A program made the translations under genes and the position numbers. Positions 33,832 through 44,200 of a DNA stretch of 64,000 nucleotides are shown one piece after another (position 1 is the stretch's first letter; each line of letters begins with the position of its first letter). Under the pieces are notes generated by a model that worked only from the letters and a program-made list of their open reading frames with translations, did no database searches and was not told the origin of the DNA. Source of the stretch: Anaerolineales bacterium (GTDB lineage: Bacteria > Chloroflexota > Anaerolineae > 4572-78 > J111); NCBI GenBank assembly GCA_015075185.1, contig JABTUW010000003.1, positions 682,001 to 746,000 of the forward strand. The letters run 5' to 3'.

Positions 33832-35220
33832 ATGGATGTCAAAGAGTTACTTGGCCTGGTCGCCGAGCGGTCCAGCGCCTACCTTGAAAGCCTCGACCGG
33901 CGCGGGGTGACTCCTGCGGCGGCGGCGCTGGCCCGGCTGGCCGAATTGGACCAGCCCTTGTCCGCCGGTCCCACCTCGCCTGAAATGGTCCTGGCCCTGC
34001 TGGACGAGCTTGGCTCACCGGCTACCGTCGCCTCGGCTGGTGGCCGTCACTTTGGCTCTAGCGCGAGTGGATCGCTCCCGGCGGCCCTGGCGGCTAACTG
34101 GCTGGCCGGAGCCTGGGACCAACCGGCTGATATGGTCGCCGCCTCGCCCATTGGGGCGAAGGTGGAGGAAGTGGCCGGCCGCTGGCTGCTCGACGTGCTG
34201 GCCCTGCCGCCTGCCGCTGGGGTCGGCTTTGTGACCGGGGCGACCATGGCCCACTTTGCCGGCCTGGCCGCCGCCCGGCACGCCCTGCTGCGCCGCCTGG
34301 GTTGGGATGTCGAGGCGGCCGGCCTGTTTGGCGCACCGGAAATCCAAGTGATCGCCGGCGAGGAGGTTGACGAGAGCGTGCTCAAGGCGTTGAGCCTGCT
34401 TGGTCTGGGGCGCGAGCGCCTGATCCGCATGCCGGTGGACGGGCAGGGGCGCATGCGAGCCGAGGCGCTGCCCGAGCTTTCGGCGGCGACCATCGTCTGC
34501 CTGCAAGCCGGCCATGCCAGCACCGGCGCGTTTGATCCCGCCCCGGCCATCTGCGCTGCCGCCCGCCGGGCCGGGGCCTGGGTCCACGTGGATGGGGCTT
34601 TTGGCTTGTGGGCTGCCGCCGCGCCCGCCTGCGCCCACCTGGTCGTCGGCTTTGCCGAGGCCGACTCCTGGGCCGTGGCCGCCCACCACTGGCTCAACGT
34701 GCCCTACGACAGCGGGCTGGTCATCTGCCGGGAAGAAGCCCACCTGCGGGCAGCCATGAGCTTCAGCGCCGCCTACCTGACCCTGGGTGAGCAGCGCGAG
34801 CCGGGCCTGTATACCCCGGAGATGTCCCGCCGGGCGCGGGGGGTCGAGGTCTGGGCGGCCTTGCTGTCGCTGGGCCGCAGCGGCCTGGCCGGTTTGATCG
34901 AGCGCTGCTGCCGCCACGCCGCCCACCTGGCCGGGGACCTCGCCGCCGCCGGCTATCCCATCCTCAACGAGGTCGTGCTGAACCGCGTCCTCGTCTCCGT
35001 GGGCGACGTCGAGACGACCCGCCGGGTCATCGCCGCGCTCCGGGAGGAGGGTACCTGTTGGTGCGACGATGTACTTTGGCAGGGCCGGGCCGCCCTGCGC
35101 CTCAGTGTCTCCTCCTGGGCCACTACCGAGGCCGACGTCGAGCGCAGCCTGGCGGCAATTCTCAGAGCGGCGGCAAAATATAACTCAAAAAGCTCTAATA
35201 ATCGAGAATTAACGGCATGA
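33832..35220 (+). CDS. Group II PLP decarboxylase-fold protein lacking the Schiff-base lysine
   Basis: A 462-residue protein of the pyridoxal-dependent decarboxylase family (fold type I). The domain order is complete: GGRHFGSSASGSLPAALAAN, TGATMAHFAGLAAARH for the phosphate cradle, and VHVDGAFGLW with Asp254, which holds the pyridine nitrogen. The motif that should read HKWLNVPYDCG is AAHHWLNVPYDSG, so the PLP-binding lysine is His286. The codon (34687-34689) is CAC, two changes away from either Lys codon. The protein cannot form the normal internal aldimine and may be a pseudoenzyme or a non-covalent PLP binder. Its stop overlaps the convergent RHS gene by 26 bp. Confidence 0.85.
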   Translation: MDVKELLGLVAERSSAYLESLDRRGVTPAAAALARLAELDQPLSAGPTSPEMVLALLDELGSPATVASAGGRHFGSSASGSLPAALAANWLAGAWDQPADMVAASPIGAKVEEVAGRWLLDVLALPPAAGVGFVTGATMAHFAGLAAARHALLRRLGWDVEAAGLFGAPEIQVIAGEEVDESVLKALSLLGLGRERLIRMPVDGQGRMRAEALPELSAATIVCLQAGHASTGAFDPAPAICAAARRAGAWVHVDGAFGLWAAAAPACAHLVVGFAEADSWAVAAHHWLNVPYDSGLVICREEAHLRAAMSFSAAYLTLGEQREPGLYTPEMSRRARGVEVWAALLSLGRSGLAGLIERCCRHAAHLAGDLAAAGYPILNEVVLNRVLVSVGDVETTRRVIAALREEGTCWCDDVLWQGRAALRLSVSSWATTEADVERSLAAILRAAAKYNSKSSNNRELTA

Positions 35221-38200
35221 CCCCCTTTCTAAATTCTTGAACACTGAGCCGGCCTGCCTGCGCTTCTTCGGCCAAGTCAATGGCATACTCATAATCCCGG
35301 ATTTGATTCTGTAAGGGTAAAGATGCGTCAATATCGCCAAATCTTGCTTTTCTCTCCAGTAAATTGCCATGATTCCTATGAAACTGTTTAAGCACCTGCT
35401 CGAAATCACCAGGAGTATTCAACGGTCGCGTAAGAATGGAAGTTGAGGGGAGATCAAGATTAAGATTTGCGATTCCCTTCCTATATTCTTGAATAGTTAG
35501 CCTGCCTGCCACTACTTCTTTGGCCGAGCCAATCGCTGATTTATAGTCTTCGATTTGACTCAACAATTGTAACGGCGCATTCCTGCCAAAACTAGCTTCC
35601 CTTTCATTCAAAATATTAAGATTCTTTTGAAGTCGTATAAGTTCCCGCTGGAAATCATCCGGGGTACGCATCAGTCTCTTTAACTTTGAAGGTGAGGGGA
35701 GATTAAGAATAAGATCCTTGGTTCCCTCAACGAATTCTTGAATACTCAGCCTGCCTGCCCGCGCTTGTTCGGCTAAGCCTATAGCGGATTTGTAATCATC
35801 AATCTGATTGACGAGTTCAACAGGCGCTATTCCGCCATATTTTATTGCCTTTTCTTCCAAAATGTCACGATTCTTATGAAATTGCTTAAGGACGCCACGG
35901 AAATCATCCGGTGTTTGCAAAGTATCGGCCCATCTGTTAAAAGAAACATTAAGCCTAAGGTGACTGGTTTCATCAGCAAATCTTTGGATACTGATCTTAC
36001 CGGCCCACGCCTTTTCAGCCGATGCAATGGCATGTTCGTAATCGTGGATTTGCTCAAGGAGAGCCATCGGCGCATTCCCCCCGTATTTTGCTTCTCTTTG
36101 GCGCAAAAGGCTCAGGTTCTCTTGATATTTTGAATATCTATCCTTCAAGAGACGATGGCTCAGAGCTTGGTCAGAACCCCCGGATAACATCCGGCGTGTC
36201 TCCGCCTGGCTGAACACAGGCCGCCTGCCCATCAACGCATCCAGGTCGTCCAGGCGGCTGGCTGGGACCTCGTCTAAGTAACTGAAGCTGCGCTTGGCAT
36301 CAAGCACGGCCTCGGCCATCTCATCGGTGTGACTGGCCCCCCGCCCAACATTGGCCACAGCCTCGGCTGCTTCATCCGCACCTCCAGACAGCCCACTCAA
36401 CGTGTTTAGGCCCTGTCTGGATAACTCGCCCAGATTATCCCGGACCCCCTTCGTTTGGGACACGTCTACCAGGTTGCCCAACAGTTTCTTGCCTGCCTTG
36501 CTTGCCGCCGCCGCGTTGTCCAGCGATTTGAGTTTCTTTAAAGCATTGCCTGCCTCAATCACATCATCCCCGAAGCCCAGGGTGAGGAATCCGGCCAGGA
36601 TAGCTGCCTTTTCCCATTGGCTCAGGGCCTCGCCGCTGACGATATCCCGGCCGGCCACCAGCGAGCCAAGGTCGTACAGCCAGTCGAAGGGGCTGAAACC
36701 GATCGCCAGTTGGAAACCCAGCTCCCACATAGCCATGGGCATAATCGAGAGAGCGATTTCGCGGCCATGCTGGGCAAATTCAAAGCTATCTTTGAGCAGG
36801 TTGCCGTTCAATGCCGAGTTGCCAAAGCCAAATAAGACATCGCTGAAGCCGCACTGTTTTGGCCGGAAGCCTTGACTCTGCTGGTGGGCATAGACATCGC
36901 TGCGGGTGCGCCAGCCCCCGGCATCCGCCCCGTTAACCGACCGCGCCGGAACGCCGGGGTTAAACGGATGGTAGTAACCCGATCCCCCCTGGGTGGGCGG
37001 GGCCGGAGCGTAGCTGCCGGGGGGAACACGGGTAAGAGCCTGGCTGTCGAACTGCCCCAACCAGGGCGGCATCAGCCCGCTGGGATCGGTGTAGTTGACC
37101 GGGTTGTTGAAAGCGTAACTGTAGTGATGAAGGGTGCGCGGCTCGGTGGGGCTGCCCAGCACCGGGTCGGCTTGCAAGAAGCGGCCGGTAGCTGGGTTAT
37201 AGGTCCGGGCGCGCAGGAAGAGCTGGCCGCTGGCCGGGTCTTGTTCCTCCCCGGCGAAGCCGTAGGCAGACCGCGGACCGCCGGCCGATGACCGCTGCCA
37301 GAGATTGCCAAACGGGTCGAAGCGTTGGGTCAGCAAAAGCTGGCCGGTTGGATCGGTGATCTGGCGCACGCTGCCCAGGGCGTCGGGCAGGTGGTACTGC
37401 CACGCTGCCGGGACAGCGTTGGGACCGGCCTGGCGGCGCTCCTCACCGATCAGACCCAGACCGCGCAAGTACTTGGAGAGTGTATCGCCTTGTTGAGCGG
37501 TCAACACCTGGGGCAGAGCAGCCGCCACATCCTGAACGTAAGCGGTGCGCAGACCATTGGCAATTTGGGCCACCCGGACACCATCGCCGTTGTAAGCGAA
37601 GCTCATCGTCTCGGCCGGTGAGGTCAGGCTGGTCAGGCGGTTGGCGCTGTCGTAGCCGTAGGAGTACGTCCCATCACTCAAAAGGTTGCCATTGGCGTCA
37701 TACTGATAACTGTTCACTGACGCCTGTCCCCTGACTTCGGTCAGCCAGTTGGCGGCATTGTAGGTGTAGGCGGCCACCTGGCTGCCGTTGACGTTATAAG
37801 TCAATCGGTTCCCGGCGGCGTCGTAGGTATAGTTGAAGGCGCTGCCATCACTGCTACTGGCGCCGGTTAAGCGGTAGAGCGGGTCGTAGCTGTAGGTGGT
37901 GGTGATCGTACCCGCAGAGTCGGCCTGGATTTGGGGGAGCGAGGCCAAGTCGCGGGGGTGCAGGGGCGCAGGGGCGCGAGGGAGAAGACTCTCCTCTGCT
38001 CCCCCCGCCTGGTGCTCCGCGCTGGCAGTCCTCTGCTCCTCTGCCGCATAGAGAGTGGTTATATCGGCGGCGATGGCTGTGCCGGTAGCGAACAGGCCCA
38101 GGGCCAGCAGGATGAGCAGGACCAACCAGGCCGAGCGCCGCCACCTGCGCCGGCCGGCCAGGGGCGCGGCGGCGGCCAGCGGGGACAGGAGGAGAAGCGT

Positions 38201-41200
38201 TGGATCCTGGGCGAAGGGGGAGCGGGTGAAGTTAGAAGATGGTAGATAGTGGATAGAAGATAATTGGGTCCTATCTTCCAATTCTCCATCCTTCCATCCT
38301 TCCCATCCTCCCATGACCAACGCCTGTTGTATCGTCGAGACGGGAGCCGCGAAGAGTTGGAAGCCTTCGCTGACCCGCTGGCTCTCGGCGGGACCATCGC
38401 CGCCGGGCAGGTAGGTCGGGTCGCTGCTGAGCAGGAGGCGATCCAGGCGCAGACCGTCTTCGCGCATCCACAGGGTCAGAGTGTAAAGGCCGGGCGTGGG
38501 GATGATTAAGGTCGCCGCTTCGCCATTCGTAGAGTCATTCGCCCAATTCCAACTTCGGATAGTAAAACCGGTCACTGAAATTAATTGGAGGTCTGAAGGG
38601 TTGGCAGAGGGAGCCAGTCCTACATGAACGGAGTCGCCGGCGGCATTGGCGGGGTAGCCGCGCAGCCAGACGGTGTAAGTCCCGGAGGTGGTGAAGTAGA
38701 TCGGGTAATCCACCTGCGGGCTGCCGCTGATAGCCTCAACAGGGTACAAGGTATCAATATCGGGCAGGGGTTGGAGGTACGATGTGCCGGTGTAGCCGGC
38801 CTGGCCGGTTTTGAGCAGCCACTCGTGGGTCGCGCCGCCACTGCGCCGGTCAAGGTTTTCGGCCTCTACGACCAGCAGGCCGTTCGCTTCCGCAAAAGCT
38901 CCGGCAGGAAGCACGGCAATGTAAGTGGTTCGGGTGAAGCTGTAGGCGGCCCCGTCGTTGGCGGCGGTCAGGGTGACGGTGTAGAGGCCGGGAGTGGTGT
39001 AATTGTGAGTGATGAATTGTGAATTGTGAATGATTAATTGGGGATCGGTGATGGTTTGGGTTTCGGTGATGCCGTCGCCGAAATCCCAGGTCAGGCTGGC
39101 GGCGTAGGTGAAGGTGCTGGTGAAGGTGACGGAGAGGGGCGCGACGCCGCTCAATGGCGCAGCGGTAAAGATGCCGGTGGGGGTGAAGATTTGGCTGAGC
39201 ACCGTTTCGACGGCCTGGATGCGGTTGCCGGCATCGTCATAGGTGTGGGTATAACCAGCTAACAGCGGGGGACCGGAGGTCAAGGGCTGGGTATGGGTCA
39301 GGCGGGTCAACTGGCCGGCGGCGTCGTATTCGTAGGTAGAAGCGATGCCGTTGGGTAGGAGCTTCTGCGTAAGCTGGCCCGCGCCGTCGTAGCTAAAATG
39401 GGTCAGGCCGCCGTTCCAGTCCGCGATCTGGGTCAGCCGGTCGTCGTCGTCGTAGGTGTAGGCTATTTGGGCGCTATCAGGGTAGGTCAAGGCAGTACGA
39501 TTGCCTTTGGCATCGTAGCTGTAGCCGACGATGGAGGTCTGGCCACCAATAGGCGAGGGCTGAGCGACCTGAATTAAGCGATATAAGTCATCATACTCGT
39601 AGGTGGTTGTGCCGAAAGAGTCGCTCATGGAGAGACGGTTGCCGGCAGCATCGTAGCTGAAGCTGACCGTCTCATCGGGGCGGGTCAGGGAGGTCAGGCG
39701 GTTGAGGGCGTCGTAGTGGAGATTTACGATTTCAGATTTTGGATTTACGATTTGGGTGACGTTGCCCAGGGCGTCGTAATCATATGCAGTTTCGTGGAGC
39801 AGAGCATCCCGCTTGGCGATTATGCGGTTCAGGGCATCGTAGGCAAAGGTCTGTTCGTGCTCCAGCGGGTCAATCAGCTTAGTTAAATTGCCCAGGGCAT
39901 CGTATTCAAAGCGAGTTTGGACGTTAGTGAAGGCACTTTGCGGGCCGCCGTTGACGTAATTTTGAGTCACTAGAGCCAGGCGGTTCAAGGCATCGTATTC
40001 GTAGCGGGTCGTTATTCCTTCGGCATCGGTCAGGCCGGTCTGGTTGCCCACCTTATCGTAAGCATACTGAGTGACCCGATTGAGCGGGTCGGTTACAGCC
40101 TCCAAACGGTACAAGGCATCGTAGGTGTATTGGGTGTGCCGGTCAAGTGGATCAGTTACGGCCTTGAGATTGCCCAGGGGGTCGTATTCAAAGTGGGTAC
40201 TCTGGCCGAGCGGGTTAGTTACCTGCTTGACCCGGTTCAAAGCATCATAGTCATAAGTGGTGGTGTGGTTATTGGCGTCGGTTTGGCTGAGCAGGTTGCC
40301 CAAAGCGTCGTACTGATTTTGGATTTTTGATTGCGGATTTTGGATTTCGAGCGGGCGGTTGAGGGCGTCGTAGGTGGTGGTGACAACCAAGCCCAGCGGG
40401 TCGGTCTGGCGGATGAGATTGCCGGCGAGGTCGTACTCGTAACGGGTTATACCACCGAGGGCGTTAGTGGTTTGGGTAAGACGGTTCAGGTCGTCATACT
40501 CGAAATTTTGAATTTGCGATTTGGGGTTTTGGGTTTGGGTCAGGTTGCCGATGGCATCATAGCTGTAAGTAGTTTTCCCGCCGAGGGCGTCGGTAGCGGC
40601 GACCAGCCGGTTGAGGGCATTGTATTCGAAATTTTGGGTTTGTGACTTGGGATTTTGGATTTGGATCAGGTTGCCAACTTCATCATAGCTGAAATGGGTG
40701 AGGCCGGAGAGCGAGTTGGTTGTTTTGATAGGCCGGTGGAGGGCGTCATACTCGGTGGTGGTGGTGCGGCCTTCGGCATCGGTGCGGATGAGCTGATTAC
40801 CGACCAGGTCATAGGTATAAGTGGTCACGCCGTCGAGGGCATCGGTGATGACGGTCAGGCGGTTCAGCAGGTCGTAACCGTAGCGGGTAGAGCGCAGCAG
40901 GGGATCAATCATCTCGGTCTGGTTGCCCACCTTGTCATACCTGAATGCGGTCACTCCGTTGAGCGGGTCAGCCACTTCGACCAGCCGGTCCAGGGCATCA
41001 TAGGTGTAATTGACGGTTTGTGACATAGGGTTGCTGCTCTGGCGCAGGTTGCCGGCCTTGTCGTAGGCGTAGGTGGTGATGCCGTTCAGGGCGTTGGTCA
41101 TCATAATCAGCCGGTTGAGGGCATCATAGCCAAAGGTGGTGGTGTGGTTGTTGGCATCGGTCTGGCTGAGCATGTTGCCCAGAGGGTCATAGGTGTATTG

Positions 41201-44200
41201 ATTTTGGATTTCAGACTGCCCATCTGATGGGCGTGGATTTACGATTTCGATAAGCCGGTTCAGGGCGTCGTAGGTGTAGTGCGTCGTCTGGTTGAGCGGG
41301 TTGGTGATGGCAGTCAGATTGCCAGTAAGGCTGTAGGTAAAGGCGGTGGTCTGGCCGAGGGGGTCGCTGCTGCTGGTCAGCCGGTTCAGGGCATCGTACC
41401 CGTAGGTGGTGGTGCGGCCTTTGGGGTCGGTGACACTCAGTTGGTTGCCAACGGCGTCGTAAGTGTAAGCTGTGGTCTGGCTGAGGGCATTGGTCAGACC
41501 GACCAGCCGGTTGAGAGCGTTGTACTGATAGTGAGTGGTGCTGCCGGTGGGGTCAACCATGCCCAGGCGGTTGCCGGCCCGGTCGTAGGTGTAGGTCAGT
41601 TCGCCGCCCAGTGCGTCTCTAACAGCCAGCAACCGGTCCAGGGCGTCGTAGAAGTAACGGGTGGTGCGGCCTTCCGGGTCGGTTTCGGCCAGCTTGTTGC
41701 CGACCGGGTCGTAGGTGTAGTGGATGTGATTGCCCAGAGGGTCGGTGACCTGGGTCAGCCGGTCCAGGGGATCATACTGGTAGTGAGTCGTTCGCTGTTC
41801 GGGATCGGTCAGGCGAATGAGGTGGCCGACCTTGTCGTAGGCCATTGCCGTCACATCGCCGGCGGCGTTGGTCAGGGTGATGACCTGGTTGAAGGCATCG
41901 TAATCGTAGCGAGTGACCCGGCCGGCGGCGTCGGTTTCGGTTGTGAGGTTGCCGTTGGCGTCGTAGGTGTAGCGATTTTGGATTTGGGATTCTGGATTTA
42001 CGATTTCGATGAGCCGGTTGAGGGCATCGTAGGTGTAGGTGGTCGTTCGGCCTTCGGCGTCTGTGGTACTGGTCAGGTTGCCAAGAGCATCGTAAGTGTA
42101 GCGGGTCGCGCCGCCCAGGGGATCAGTGACCTGGACCAGGCGGTTGAGGGCATCATAATCAAAGCTCGCCAGCCGGTCCAGCGGGTCAAGCACCTGCCGT
42201 TTGTTGCCCATAGCGTCATAACTGTAAACCGTCGTACCGCTCAAAGGGTCGGTAACCTGGTTGAGCCGGTTGAGAGGATCATAGTGGAAGGTGGTCGTTC
42301 GTCCCTCGGCGTCGGTCAGGCTGACCATGTTGCCCACGGCGTCGTAGCTCGACACGGCTGCGCCCGACAGGGGATCGGTTGTTTGGACCAGCCGGTTGAG
42401 AGCATCATAGGTATAGGTGGTGGTGCGCCCGGCGGCATCCGTGACCGCTGTCTGGTTGCCGACCGCATCGTAGCTATAGACGACCGTGCCGGTGATCGGA
42501 TCGTGCAGGATAGTGACCCGGCCCAGGGCGTCGTACTCGTAGCTGAGGGTGCGGTTTTCGGCGTCGGTCAGGCTGAGCAGGTTGTCGGCGGGGTCGTAGC
42601 TGGCCGTCATCTTACTGCCGCCAGCATAAATGGTTTCGACAATCCGGTCATTGGCATCGTAGACATAAGTGGTCACGTTGCCATTGGCGTCCTGCTCGGT
42701 CAGTTTATTGCCGACCGGGTCATAGGTGTAACGATTTTGGATTTCTGACTGCCCATCCGATGGGCGTGGATTTACGATTTCAATTAGGCGATTGAGGTTG
42801 TCGTAGTGGTAAGTGGTGACTTGATTGTTCTCGTTGGTCTCGCTGATCAAGTTGCGGTTGGCATCGTAGGCAAAGGTCCGCGTGCCGCTGAGGGGATTGA
42901 TGACCAGAGTCAGGTTGTGGCGGGCGTCGTAGGTGTAGAGAGTGGACCGGTTGAGGGCATCCACCATCGTTAGCCGATTGCCGGCGTTGTCGTAAGTAAA
43001 GGTCGTGGTACCGGCCAGCGGGTCAATTACCTGGAGTAGATTGTCGCCGGGGTCGTAGCTATAATGTGTTACCCGGCCCAAGGCATCGGTGGTGCTTAGC
43101 AGTCGCCCGGCCAGGTCGTAAGTCATGCGGGTCGCCTGGCCCAGGGCATCGGTAATGACCGTTGTATTGCCGTACAAATCATAGCCGTAGAAGGTGGAGT
43201 GATTGTTTTCATCCGTTTTGGACAGTAATTCACCGCGCGAGCCGTAGCTGTAGGCCACAGTCCCGGCCAGGGGATCAGACACGGTCAGGGGGTTGGCATG
43301 GCTGTCATAGGTCATGCTAGTGACGTGACCGCGCTTGTCGGTGATGCCGGTCAGTTGGCCCTGGCTGTTATAGGTCATGCGGGTGGTATAGCCCAGCGGG
43401 TCAGTAACTTGCTCGTAGGCGCAGCCGCAGTCGTTCCAGTCATAGCGGGTTTCACGGCCCTTTTTGTCCACCAGCCGGGTCATGTTGTAGGTGTCATCGT
43501 ATTCATATACCTCGAAGAAGCCGTAAGTGTCCATTTGCTTGACCAGTTGGCCCTTGTCGTTATAGTGGTCAATGGTTTCCTGGCCGGCCGGGTCGGTGGT
43601 GGTTGTGGTGACTGTCCCGGCGCCATCATCGCCGGCATAGGTGAAGGTGGTCCGGTGATGCGCGGCGTCCTCCTGCCAGTCCACCCGGCGCTTGCCGTCG
43701 TAATGGTTGGTCACTTCGGTGTAGTTGTTAGCGTCGGTGATGGTGGCGAGCTGGCCGGGCAGGCGTTCCCCTGTAGCCGGGTCCGTAGCGGGCGGGGTGT
43801 AGGCGTAAGTTGTCGTCTGGCCGCGGAAGTCAGTCACCGAGGTCAGATAGCCATTAGTGTAACCGAAGGCCATTGTCCGGCTGAGTGGGTCGGTCAGGCT
43901 GATCAAGCGTTTATCGGCATCGTAGGCAAAGCTCAGGCTGCGCCCGGCCGGGTCGGTGACGCTGAGCAGCCGCTGCTCCGAAGGGACAGCCGCGTCGCTG
44001 TAGGCAAAGGTCAGGCGGTTGCCGTTCCTGTCCTCCAGGTAGGCTAACTTTTGATCGAGGGTAAAGACGTAGACGGTCTGCTCCTGGGGCAGGGCCAACC
44101 GGTAAACATCGCCCTGGCGGGTTAACTCGGCCTTGACGCCAGGGAAGGGCACAAAGGTATCACCATTATCTTGGATTTCAAAGTAGGCCCGCGAACCGTG

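Noticed and set aside
35195..36900. Separate toxin or immunity gene at the RHS 3' end
   Set aside because: No independent start or stop is seen; the C-terminal repeats are in frame with the RHS core, and the neighbouring gene is a convergent PLP-fold protein.
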